Source: VXYL01 sp965199945 (GTDB lineage Bacteria > Pseudomonadota > Gammaproteobacteria > Pseudomonadales > Azotimanducaceae). Taken from it: DNA of 64,000 bases. The stretch is taken from the NCBI GenBank assembly GCA_965199945.1, contig OZ241354.1:2356001-2420000 (forward strand), written 5' to 3'. Positions 1 through 7,950 of this stretch are shown here, in pieces. Made by a program: the position numbers and the translations under genes. Position 1 is the stretch's first letter. Each line of letters opens with the position of its first letter. Below the pieces are notes generated by a model, which saw nothing but the letters and a program-made list of their open reading frames with translations, had not been told where the DNA came from and did not search any database.

Positions 1-529
1 GCGGCACGGCCACTGGCTTCAAGCGCCGGAACACAGCGAAGGGCTTGGCGAGCAGCCACAGGCTCGACGGATTGACGCCAAGCAGCAGCAACCGTCCGCC
101 GGGGCGCAGCACCCGCGCCGCTTCGCGCAGCGTGGAGCGCCGGTCGTGCTCGGTCTCCAGCGCGTGGTGCAGAACCACCCCGTCCACGCTCGCGGAAGGA
201 AACGGCAGCTTGGCCGGCAAGGTGCGCACGACCTTGAAGCCGCATGGCGCACTCTCCGCCAAGCCGCTCGCCGACTCCGTTTCCGGCAGGCAGCACGTCG
301 CAAAGAACCGCTCGCGCACCAGGCATCTCGCGGTGGTGTCCAAGAGCCGCGCCGTGGTGCCGATCCACAGCGCGGCATCGCCGTGGAAGCGGCGCACCGA
401 ATCGCGCAAGGGCGGCCTCTCCACTTCCAGCAGGCGCTCCCCGGCAGCTGAGCGGAGCCAGGCGGAGAACTCCAGCGCCGCGTCTTCGCTCGTCGCCTGC
501 CGCGTCTTGTCGATGGTCTGGGGGTTCAT
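1..529 (-). CDS. SAM-dependent methyltransferase (partial, runs off left edge)
   Basis: The reading frame opens with ATG at 529 and is still open at base 1, so about 176 N-terminal residues are visible. It encodes a class I (Methyltransf_11-like) methyltransferase. The middle carries the post-motif sequence LPFPSASVDGVVLHHALE, which in this fold follows the SAM-binding strand, and then REAARVLRPGGRLLLLG, the typical 'EAxRVLxPGG' helix-strand signature. The length and the long N-terminal part before motif II resemble YafS-like proteins, which in gammaproteobacteria often lie near gloB and rnhA. That neighbourhood lies outside the window, so the assignment is inference. The gene is divergent from ssb across a 210-bp gap that must hold both promoters. 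Confidence 0.75.
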   Translation of the reverse strand, partial: MNPQTIDKTRQATSEDAALEFSAWLRSAAGERLLEVERPPLRDSVRRFHGDAALWIGTTARLLDTTARCLVRERFFATCCLPETESASGLAESAPCGFKVVRTLPAKLPFPSASVDGVVLHHALETEHDRRSTLREAARVLRPGGRLLLLGVNPSSLWLLAKPFAVFRRLKPVAVP

Positions 530-739
530 GTTCGCCCCAAGTTTAGCGCCTAATCAAACGTCGCTCGCGAGACCGCGGCCATGTGGCCGTGGTTGTGGGA
601 AGTCGTCCATGCACCATGTGCGCCAAGGCTTACACGCGGCAGTGCCGATTTCGCACATGGCGCCGGGGCAATCGCCCATCGCGCCGCCACGGCGATGCGC
701 TAGACTTTTCGTGCATCGGTTGTGCGGCAAGGGGAAGTC

Positions 740-1237
740 ATGGCGCGAGGCATCAACAAAGTCATCCTGATCGGCAATCTGGGGCGCGACCCGGAAATGC
801 GCTACACGCAGGCGCAGCAGCCCATCGCATCGTTTTCCGTCGCCACCAGCGAGAGCTGGACGGACCGCGCCACCAACGAACGGCGCGAGCGCACCGAGTG
901 GCACCGCGTGGTCTGCTTTCGCCGCTTGGCGGAGATCTGCGGCGAGTACCTGCGCAAGGGGTCGAAGGTCTACATCGAGGGCAGCCTGCAGACCCGCTCC
1001 TGGGAAGGGCAGGACGGCCAGACCCGCTACTCGACGGAAGTCGTAGCCCGCGAAATGCAGATGCTGGACGGCCGCGGCGGCGGAGACGGCCAAGGCTACG
1101 GACAAGAGGCGCGGGGCGCGCCCGACGGCCCTCCCGACGGCGGCTATGGCCAACAGCCCCGCGGCCCGGCGCCGGCGCGACAAGCGCCCCCGCCACCGCC
1201 GGCGGACGACGACTTCGAGGACGACATTCCGTTCTGA
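740..1237 (+). CDS. ssb: Single-stranded DNA-binding protein SSB
   Basis: This 165-residue protein binds single-stranded DNA during replication, repair and recombination. The N-terminal OB fold is clear: it starts MARGINKVILIGNLGRDPE, followed by RYTQAQQPIASFSVATSE, EWHRVVCFRRLAEI and YLRKGSKVYIEGSLQTR. A Gly/Pro/Gln-rich disordered linker follows (about residues 115-155). The C-terminal acidic tip DDDFEDDIPF is the conserved site through which SSB recruits partner proteins. I chose ATG at 740 because a purine-rich GGGGAAG lies just upstream and MARG is the family start; an in-frame GTG at 722 would only add six residues. The end is convergent with uppP, 15 bp away. Confidence 0.97.
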   Translation: MARGINKVILIGNLGRDPEMRYTQAQQPIASFSVATSESWTDRATNERRERTEWHRVVCFRRLAEICGEYLRKGSKVYIEGSLQTRSWEGQDGQTRYSTEVVAREMQMLDGRGGGDGQGYGQEARGAPDGPPDGGYGQQPRGPAPARQAPPPPPADDDFEDDIPF

Positions 1238-1252
1238 AGGGCCGAGCGCCGC

Positions 1253-2065
1253 CTAGAAGAACACCAGCAGGGCAACGCCGAGCAGCACGCGATAGATCGC
1301 GAACGGCGCCATGCCGATGCGCTCGACGAAGCGCATGAAGGCGCCGATGCAGAGGAACGCGCACGCCGCCGCCACGGCGAAGCCGAGCGCCAAGTCAATC
1401 CACGGCAGCGCGTCTCCGGCGCCGGCTTCGAGCCCGGTGAGCAACGCCGCGCCGGCAATCGCCGGAATGGCCAGCAGGAACGAGAAGCGCAGCGCCGCCG
1501 TCCTGGCGAAGCCGAGCGCCAGCGCCGCGGCGATAGTGATGCCGGCGCGCGACGTGCCCGGCAGCAGCGCCAACGCCTGCGCGCCGCCGATCAGCAACGC
1601 CTGCCCCAAGGTCGGCAGCGAAGCCGTGCCGCCGCGCTTGCGCCGTCGGCTATCCGCCCACCACAGCGCCAGGCCGAAGACCAACGTCGTCGTGCCAATC
1701 ATGGTGGTGGTGCGCAGGTGCGCCTCGATCGGTTCCTTGAAGACGGCGCCGGCGACGGCGATGGGCAGCGTGGCGACGGCGAGACGCGCCAGAAGCGCCG
1801 TGTTGTCGTCGCGCGCGCCGCGCAGCAGGAGAGCGCAACCGCTCGCCGCGATGCCGCGGAGCTCGCGCCGAAAGTAGACGATCGCCGCCAGCAGCGTGCC
1901 GACGTGAACGGCCACGTCGAAAGCCAAGCCCTGGTCCGGCCAATCCAACAGCGCCGACGGCAGGATCAGATGCGCGGAACTGGAGATCGGCAGAAACTCC
2001 GAGACGCCTTGGATCAGCGCCAGTGCGACGATCTGCAAGAGACCGATTTCCAACGCCTCCTCCAT
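1253..2065 (-). CDS. uppP: Undecaprenyl-diphosphate phosphatase
   Basis: UppP/BacA is an inner-membrane enzyme that dephosphorylates undecaprenyl diphosphate to recycle the lipid carrier used for peptidoglycan and surface-polysaccharide synthesis. Its loss or gain affects bacitracin sensitivity. The 270-residue length is normal. The N-terminal signature is present as ALIQGVSEFLPISSSAHL (residues ~17-34; the usual EGxTEFLP has Gln for Glu here), and the second signature appears as LLPGTSRAGITIAAAL. Multiple hydrophobic helices follow. The ATG at 2065 sits after a GGAGGCG-like stretch on the minus strand. The gene is convergent with ssb. Confidence 0.95.
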   Translation of the reverse strand: MEEALEIGLLQIVALALIQGVSEFLPISSSAHLILPSALLDWPDQGLAFDVAVHVGTLLAAIVYFRRELRGIAASGCALLLRGARDDNTALLARLAVATLPIAVAGAVFKEPIEAHLRTTTMIGTTTLVFGLALWWADSRRRKRGGTASLPTLGQALLIGGAQALALLPGTSRAGITIAAALALGFARTAALRFSFLLAIPAIAGAALLTGLEAGAGDALPWIDLALGFAVAAACAFLCIGAFMRFVERIGMAPFAIYRVLLGVALLVFF

Positions 2066-2151
2066 CCTGCGCGGGGGCCGCCGGCGCGGTTCGGTTCACG
2101 CCAACGCGTTCGTTCCAAGCCTGGCGCCAAGAGCCCGCCAAGCGCGCACCG

Positions 2152-3384
2152 CTATTTCGGCGGCTTGTCCACCAGCACGCCGGCCGCTTCCAGCGCCGCG
2201 ATGCGCTTCTCGTCGTAGCCGAGCCAGCTCTGCAGCACGCTGCGATTGTCGGCGCCGAGGCGCGGACACGGCGTCCAGTCGGCGCTGGCGATGCCGGCCA
2301 TCTTGATCGGATTGCCGGGCATGGGCGTCGGCCCCGCTTCCAATGGCACGAAAAAGCCGCGCGAACGCACTTGGGCGTCGGCGGTCATGTCCGGGGTGAT
2401 GTTCACCGGCCCGGCCGGCACGCCGGCGGCTTGCAGCGTCTCGGCGGCGGCGTCCTTCGGGTGGCGGCGCGTCCACGCGGCGATTGCGTCGTCGATGTCG
2501 TCGTGGGCAGCGAACCGCTGCTGCAAGTCCGCGTCCTCGGGCAGGCCGTCGATCACGCCGCACAACGCGCGCCACTCGTCGTCGTCGCGGCAAGAGAGCG
2601 CGATCCAGGCGTCTTCTCCGGCGCACGGGTAGACGCCGTGGGGCGCCATCGCCGGATGGCGGTTGCCGATGCGGGCGATTGGCTGCCGGCCCAGCTGCGC
2701 TTCGACGAGCCACGGCCCGCAGAACGCCACGCCGCCTTCGTGCAGCGACAGCTCCACGAACGCGCCTTCGCCGGTGCGCTGGCGACGGCGCACGGCGTCG
2801 AGCACCGCCGCGGCGCCGTTGACCGCGGTGATGGGGTCCATCAGCGCCATCGCCGTGTTGCGGGGTTCCTCGGGCGAGTAGCCCATCACCGTGGTCAGGC
2901 CCGACATCGGCTCCACGGTGGGGCCGAAGGCCACGCGGTCGCGGTAGGGGCCGCTGGTGCCGTAGCCGGGCATGGCGACGTAGATGATTTTCGGGTTGGC
3001 TTCGGCCAGCTGCGCGTAGCCAAGGCCGAGGGCCGGCATGGCGCGGGCGCTGAAGTTCTCCATCACCACGTCCGCCTTCCCCACGAGATCGAGAAACACG
3101 GCGCGGCCGGCTTTCGTCTTCAAGTCCACGGCCACGCTCTTCTTGTTGCGCTGCAGCTTCACGAAGATGGCGTTGACGTTCCACGGCTCGTCCGCCGGCG
3201 GCGCACCGCCCAGCCAGCCGCCGAGCGGCAGGCCGCCGCGGTACCGGCGCGGCCCGCGGCCCATCGGCGCTTCGATCTTCACCACCTCGGCGCCGAGGTC
3301 GGCGAGCATCCGCGTCGCCAACGGCCCCGCCCAGACGTGGGTGAGATCGAGAATGCGCAGGCCGCGCAGCGGGCCGTCAGCCAT
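2152..3384 (-). CDS. CaiB/BaiF (family III) CoA-transferase
   Basis: This 410-residue protein is a family III CoA-transferase, which moves CoA between carboxylic acids through an aspartyl-CoA intermediate. It begins MADGPLRGLRILDLTHVWAG, the usual family opening, then LGAEVVKIEAP and NKKSVAVDLKTKAGRAVF. VVMENFSARAMPALGLGYAQL and GYGTSGPYRDRVAFGP follow. The Met at 3384 is preferred because upstream in-frame sequence is low-complexity and lies inside the preceding gene. Its start overlaps the stop of the upstream CoA-transferase by 8 bp, so the two are translationally coupled and may form a hetero-pair. The substrate cannot be read from sequence; the neighbouring LLM oxidoreductases suggest catabolism of an organic acid. 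Confidence 0.93.
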   Translation of the reverse strand: MADGPLRGLRILDLTHVWAGPLATRMLADLGAEVVKIEAPMGRGPRRYRGGLPLGGWLGGAPPADEPWNVNAIFVKLQRNKKSVAVDLKTKAGRAVFLDLVGKADVVMENFSARAMPALGLGYAQLAEANPKIIYVAMPGYGTSGPYRDRVAFGPTVEPMSGLTTVMGYSPEEPRNTAMALMDPITAVNGAAAVLDAVRRRQRTGEGAFVELSLHEGGVAFCGPWLVEAQLGRQPIARIGNRHPAMAPHGVYPCAGEDAWIALSCRDDDEWRALCGVIDGLPEDADLQQRFAAHDDIDDAIAAWTRRHPKDAAAETLQAAGVPAGPVNITPDMTADAQVRSRGFFVPLEAGPTPMPGNPIKMAGIASADWTPCPRLGADNRSVLQSWLGYDEKRIAALEAAGVLVDKPPK

Positions 3385-4393
3385 CGACGGCGGAGAGCTC
3401 GGGCGAGGGCCTGGGCGCGCCGTGGATGCGCCAGGACGGGCGCGGCGAACGCACGGCGCCGTGCTCGGCGGCGTCGATGGTCTGCCAGACGTCGCGCGCC
3501 GCCAGGTGCGCGTCGTCCAGCACGTCGTCGAAGGAATGCACCACGCCGAGCGGAATGCGGCATTCCTCCGCGCGCCGGCCAATCTCCGCCTTGCCGCGCC
3601 CGGCCAGCGCCTCGGCGACGATGGCATGCAGGGCGTCGCGGTTCTGCATGCGCGCCTCGTTGCTGGCGAAGCGCTCGTCGAGAAGAAGCTGCGGGCGTTC
3701 GAGGAAGACCGTGAACGAATCCCAGAACGTCGGCACGATGTTGATGTACGCCCAGCCGTCGGCGCAGCGAAACAGGTTGGTGGGCACGACGGACCAGAAG
3801 TCGTTGCCGTGGCGGGAGCGAACGGCGCGTCCGCAGTGCCACATCACCGTGGTGAACTGGCTGAGCGCCATCACCACTTCCAACATGCCGATGTCGATGC
3901 TGTTGGCCTCCTCGGCCAAGCGACACGCATTGGCCGCGGCGAAAGCGAAGCCGCCGCTTTGGAACTCCACGTAGTGGCCGGGCAGCGACAGCGGCGCGCG
4001 CCCCGGATCGCCCATCAGATTGGTGTAGCCGCCCATGGCCAGCAGCACGTGCGGCGTGGCGCGCCAATTGCGCTTCGGCCCGCTGCGGCCGAAGGGCGTG
4101 ACGACGGCCTTGACGGGCGTTTGCCAGTCGTCGACGCCAAGCGCCGCGGCGGCATCGGCGCTGTCCGCCTCGACGACGACCACTTGCGCTTCGGCTGCCA
4201 TCTCGGCCAGCCGCGCCGGGCTTGGCATCGTCGCGCGCTGCTTGCCGGCGTGCAGGTAGACGTCCAGCGCCTGGCGGCTCACCCACGCCGGCGGCGGCGG
4301 CGACTCCACGCGCACCACCTCGCAGCCGGATTGGGCGAACAGCCGTCCGCAATAGCCCGCGGCGTAGCCGCCGATTTCCAGCACCCGATCCAT
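3377..4393 (-). CDS. CaiB/BaiF-like CoA-transferase, second subunit or paralogue
   Basis: The 338-residue product is a shorter, more diverged family III CoA-transferase. It retains an SGCEVVRVESPPPP strand-turn that corresponds to the LGAEVVKIE motif of its neighbour, a YTNLMGDPGRAPLSLPG loop, and a C-terminal region ending in a PLGVVHSFDDVLDDAHLAAR helix typical of the family. I take MDRVLEIGGYAAGYCG at 4393 as the start; an in-frame Met at 4447 would add residues with no family resemblance. It is followed with an 8-bp overlap by a canonical CaiB/BaiF gene. It is divergent from the alpha/beta-hydrolase-fold gene at 4474, with an 80-bp shared promoter region. Confidence 0.85.
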   Translation of the reverse strand: MDRVLEIGGYAAGYCGRLFAQSGCEVVRVESPPPPAWVSRQALDVYLHAGKQRATMPSPARLAEMAAEAQVVVVEADSADAAAALGVDDWQTPVKAVVTPFGRSGPKRNWRATPHVLLAMGGYTNLMGDPGRAPLSLPGHYVEFQSGGFAFAAANACRLAEEANSIDIGMLEVVMALSQFTTVMWHCGRAVRSRHGNDFWSVVPTNLFRCADGWAYINIVPTFWDSFTVFLERPQLLLDERFASNEARMQNRDALHAIVAEALAGRGKAEIGRRAEECRIPLGVVHSFDDVLDDAHLAARDVWQTIDAAEHGAVRSPRPSWRIHGAPRPSPELSAVDG

Positions 4394-4473
4394 CGTCGCG
4401 ATGATACGCGCCGCGGTGCGCGGGGGCACTCGCGCCTTGGGGTACACTCGGTTCGGGATGCGAGGAGGTCGAA

Positions 4474-5262
4474 GTGCCCTACGCCGAGCGGGAGATTCCG
4501 CTTGCCACCGGCAAGGTCAAACTGCTTGAGGCCACCGGGGAGAGCGCCGGAAAGCCAATCGTGGTTCTCCACCACAGCTGGGGCAGCCCGGGCTGGCTGC
4601 CCTTCCACGAGCAGCTTGCCGCCGCCGGACGTCGCGTTGCGGTGCCGGACATGCCCGGCTGGGGCGGTTCGGAACGCCCCGTCTGGGCCCGGGAACCACG
4701 CGACATCGCCATCGTCATTGGGCGCGTCCTCGACGCGCTGGACGTCAAAGGCGCAACGCTCCTCGGCCTCGGCTTCGGCGGCTTCGTGGCCGCCGAACTG
4801 GCGGCGATGAACCCGGCCCGCTTGGACGCCCTCGTTCTCGTCGGCGCCGCCGGCCTGCAGCCGCAGCAGGGCGAGATCCTCGATCAGATGATGCTCTCCC
4901 ACCGCAAGTACATCGAGGAGAGCTTTGCCAACGCGGACGCCTGCGTCGCCTGCATCGGCGAAGAGCCCTCGGACGAGATGCGCGACCTGTGGGACTTCTC
5001 CCGGGAGATGACGGCGCGGGTGACGTGGAAGCCCTACATGTTCAATCGCCGCCTCGAACCGCTGCTCGGCGACATGCGCCTGCCGACGCTGCTCGTCTGG
5101 GGCCGGCACGACAAGGTGGTGCCCTTCGAGTGCGCCGAACGCTACCAAGCGACCATTCCAGACGCGACAATCGAAGTCGTCGAGGACGCCGGCCACGTCG
5201 TGGAGCTGGAGCAGCCGGAGCGGCTGGCCGCGCTGGTCTCGGCGTTTCCGAGCCGCTCCTGA
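4474..5262 (+). CDS. Alpha/beta-hydrolase-fold protein lacking the catalytic serine
   Basis: The 262-residue product has the full layout of an alpha/beta hydrolase: a VVLHHSWGSPGW oxyanion-loop segment, MPGWGGSERP after strand 4, the nucleophile elbow, WGRHDKVVP with the acid Asp, and EDAGHVVELEQPE with the base His. At the elbow, however, the usual G-x-S-x-G reads G-L-G-F-G (residues 98-102): the nucleophile position is Gly (codon GGC). The protein is therefore either a non-hydrolytic member (lyase, dioxygenase-like or binding protein) or inactive. Translation starts at GTG 4474, preceded by GAGGAGG. It diverges from the CoA-transferase pair and is convergent with the LLM gene. Confidence 0.85.
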   Translation: MPYAEREIPLATGKVKLLEATGESAGKPIVVLHHSWGSPGWLPFHEQLAAAGRRVAVPDMPGWGGSERPVWAREPRDIAIVIGRVLDALDVKGATLLGLGFGGFVAAELAAMNPARLDALVLVGAAGLQPQQGEILDQMMLSHRKYIEESFANADACVACIGEEPSDEMRDLWDFSREMTARVTWKPYMFNRRLEPLLGDMRLPTLLVWGRHDKVVPFECAERYQATIPDATIEVVEDAGHVVELEQPERLAALVSAFPSRS

Positions 5263-5275
5263 CGCCTACATTCCC

Positions 5276-6307
5276 CTACAGCAGGGCCATGGCGCGCCCG
5301 AGGGTGTCCAACCGCTCGGTGAGGTCGCGGCCCACGGGCGAGAGGCGGATCGTCGTCACGCCGGCGTCGCGGTAGGTCGCCAGGCGTTCGCGCACGTCGG
5401 CTTCGCTGCCGAGCAGGTTGCCGGCCAGCACCATCTCGGTGGGAATCGCCTGCGCCGCGGCGTCGCGCCGCCCGGCCACCCACAGCGCCTGCGCTTCCCG
5501 GGCGACGGACTCCCAGCCGGAACGCTTGTAGGCGTCGTTGTAGAAGTTGGTGGCGGCGGAACCCATCGCGCCGAGCGTGAAGGCGAGGCCCATCTTCAAG
5601 GGCGCCGCCAGTTCCTCGGCGTCGCCGAAGCCCACGGTGCCGCCCACTTGGATGTCGATGTCGCGCATGGACCGGCCGGCGGCTTGAGCGCCTTGGCGGA
5701 TGTGCGCGAGATGGGCGTCGGCGGCGTTCGGCACGAAGGACGTGCCGAGCCAGCCGTCCGCGGCTTCGCCAGTGTAGACGAGCGCCTTCGGGCCGAGTGT
5801 GGCCAGATAGATCGGGATGTTCGGATTGGCGCCCTGGGCGAGCCGCAGCGCCTTGCCCTCGCCGCCCGGCAGCGGCAGGCGATGGTGCTTGCCGTCGTAG
5901 CGGATGCGTTCGCCAGCGAAGGCCAGCCGCACGATGTCGACGGTTTCCCGCAGGCGCGTCAACGGGGCGCGGAACGGACGCCCCTGCAAGCCCTCGACCA
6001 CTTGCGGGCCGCTGACGCCGAGGCCGAGCAGAAAGCGGTCTCCCGAAATCGCCGCCAAGCTGAGCGCGGTCATGGCCGTCATGCTCGGCGTGCGGGCGCT
6101 GATCTGCATGATGCCGGTGCCGAGGCGGATGCGCTCCGTGCGCGCCGCCAGATAGGCGAGCGGCGTCACGGCGTCCTGGCCCCATGCCTCGGCGCTCCAC
6201 GCGGCGTCCACGCCGAGCTTTTCGGCCTCCGTGACGAACGCGACGTGTTCCTGGAAATCGCGTTGCGCGTTCGATGCGGCGCCGCCGATGCCGATGCTGA
6301 CCTTCAT
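5276..6307 (-). CDS. LLM-class flavin-dependent oxidoreductase (F420-type)
   Basis: The 343-residue product belongs to the bacterial luciferase-like (LLM) TIM-barrel family, which uses FMN or F420 for oxidation or monooxygenation of small molecules. It begins MKVSIGIGGAAS, then shows AEKLGVDAAWSAEAWGQDA, RTERIRLGTGIMQISARTP and GDRFLLGLGVSGPQVVEGL, the last being the characteristic cofactor-phosphate loop of F420-dependent members. The C-terminal part has EADVRERLATYRDAGVTTI. Its ATG overlaps the TGA of the upstream LLM gene by four bases (ATGA), so the two are coupled. Substrate and exact cofactor are not deducible from sequence. Confidence 0.92.
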   Translation of the reverse strand: MKVSIGIGGAASNAQRDFQEHVAFVTEAEKLGVDAAWSAEAWGQDAVTPLAYLAARTERIRLGTGIMQISARTPSMTAMTALSLAAISGDRFLLGLGVSGPQVVEGLQGRPFRAPLTRLRETVDIVRLAFAGERIRYDGKHHRLPLPGGEGKALRLAQGANPNIPIYLATLGPKALVYTGEAADGWLGTSFVPNAADAHLAHIRQGAQAAGRSMRDIDIQVGGTVGFGDAEELAAPLKMGLAFTLGAMGSAATNFYNDAYKRSGWESVAREAQALWVAGRRDAAAQAIPTEMVLAGNLLGSEADVRERLATYRDAGVTTIRLSPVGRDLTERLDTLGRAMALL

Positions 6308-7656
6308 GCGCTGGCCTCCTTCTCGCCGGTCTGTTTCGCTTGATCCGCCCCGTCGGCATCGTCCGGCGGCGCGGCGCCGGTCGGGTCGGCCTCGAACGGG
6401 CCCTCAAGGCCGAGCTCCGCGCCGATTTCGCGCACCGCGGGGATCACGTCCGAGCCCATCAGCCGCAGGCTGCGCATCTGGTCGTCGTGGCTCATGGCGC
6501 CGTCGCCGTCCCAGAAGAAGATGGTGCCCGGGCGGATGGTCTCCAGCACGTGGCGCACCTTCGGGATCACCGTGTCCGGCGTGCCGGAGATGATCGAGAG
6601 CTTCTCCGTCTGGTCCTTGTAGATGTCCTTCGGCGGCGGGGGCGGCGGCGCTTGTTCCTGCTCTTTCCCCTGCTTGCCCTGTTCCTTGAGGTGCTGCCCG
6701 GCGCGGCCCCTGGACGCCGCGGCGGCGAAGCTCTTCATCGTCGGCAGCAGGTTGTTGCGCTGGGTGAGGCCGGGCAGGTTCTGGATGAACGGGCGCACGA
6801 TGCCCTGGTTGCCTTCGAGGAAGGGATTGCTCGGCCCCTGGACGTACTTCCGGCCGGCCGCTTCGGCGAGTTCCTCGGTCTCGTCCACATGCACCTTGAA
6901 CAGGTAGCCGCGATGCTGCGTGCCCGCCTCGAAGCCCTCCTGGGCCGCCACTTCGTCGTAGTAGGCGAAGGATTCCACCGTAGGCTGCAGCTCGGTGGCC
7001 AGCATCAGATACGGATAGCGGTGCTTGGCTGCCCAGGCCACGGTGTTGCGGCTCATCACGCCGGGAATCCAGATCGGCGGATGCGGCGCCTGGTACGGGC
7101 GCGCCCACGGGTTCACGTAGCGGTAGTGGTAGTGCTCGCCCTCCCAGCGGAACGGGCCGGGCTTCGTCCACGCCTCGACGATGAAGTCGTGCGCCTCCTG
7201 GAAGCGCTCCCAGTTGTAGGGCGGCACGGCGTTGTGGGCGACGCTCTCGCGGCCCGTGCCGCGCACCCAGCCGGTGACGAGGCGGCCGCGGGAGATCATG
7301 TCGATCTCGGCCAGTTCTTCGGCGAGAAACAGCGGATCGTCCCAGATCGGCAGGATGTTGCCGAGCAGCACGATCTTGGCGCGGCGCGTGATGCGCGCCA
7401 GGATCGCCGCCTCCAGGTTCATCACGCCGCCCATGCAGAACGGCGTGGAATGGTGCTCGTTCAGCATCAGGCCGTCGAAGCCCATCTCCTCGGCGAAGAC
7501 GCGCTCGTCCAAGTAGCGGTTGTAGAGGTCGGCGCCGAGCCTGGGGTCGTAGCTGGCGTTGGACATGCCGAGGTCCATGATGCTGCGCCCGGTGGCGCCG
7601 AAGTAGCCGGAGCTCGGATCTTGGTACGGGCGTTCGGTGAAGTGGCCGATGAACAT
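6304..7656 (-). CDS. LLM-class flavin-dependent monooxygenase with low-complexity insert
   Basis: This 450-residue protein belongs to the luciferase-like flavin monooxygenases. It has the N-terminal strand ending MGFDGLMLNEHHSTPF, in which the His-His pair is typical of alkanal-type members, followed by KIVLLGNILPIWDDPLFLAEE, MISRGRLVTGWVRGTGRE and PHPPIWIPGVMSRNT. Around residues 310-350 there is a Lys/Gln/Glu- and Pro-rich insert (HLKEQGKQGKEQEQ, then six prolines) that looks disordered and is not part of the barrel. The tail after LEGPFEAD is also low-complexity. It is the first gene of a two-gene LLM operon; an AGGAGATTCC-like Shine-Dalgarno precedes the ATG. Confidence 0.9.
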   Translation of the reverse strand: MFIGHFTERPYQDPSSGYFGATGRSIMDLGMSNASYDPRLGADLYNRYLDERVFAEEMGFDGLMLNEHHSTPFCMGGVMNLEAAILARITRRAKIVLLGNILPIWDDPLFLAEELAEIDMISRGRLVTGWVRGTGRESVAHNAVPPYNWERFQEAHDFIVEAWTKPGPFRWEGEHYHYRYVNPWARPYQAPHPPIWIPGVMSRNTVAWAAKHRYPYLMLATELQPTVESFAYYDEVAAQEGFEAGTQHRGYLFKVHVDETEELAEAAGRKYVQGPSNPFLEGNQGIVRPFIQNLPGLTQRNNLLPTMKSFAAAASRGRAGQHLKEQGKQGKEQEQAPPPPPPKDIYKDQTEKLSIISGTPDTVIPKVRHVLETIRPGTIFFWDGDGAMSHDDQMRSLRLMGSDVIPAVREIGAELGLEGPFEADPTGAAPPDDADGADQAKQTGEKEASA

Positions 7657-7950
7657 GGAATCTCCTTGCCTTTACAGGGGCGACCTCAAGCCGCAGTCTA
7701 CATAATTGGACGCCAGCCAAGCGGCGGATGGGCGCAAGCGCTCAAGACGCAGTGCCCCCGGCCAAAGGGAGCAGCATGGAACAGCACGGATGGGGCCCTC
7801 CCCGAACGACCCGCGTGCATTGCTTCCGTCGCCAAGTCTGGCACTATGTTCGGCGCAACGGACTGGACGGTGCCGGCGGCCCGTCGGACGGCAAGTGACG
7901 AGAAACGAGTGGTTACCGTGCCTAAGCTACGCCGTGCTGGAGGTGTGATC

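Noticed and set aside
6340..7950. Upstream in-frame extension of the ASST-like gene across the LLM gene
   Set aside because: The extension is antisense to the LLM monooxygenase and has no signal or domain. A GGAGG site and signal anchor support the start at 7951.
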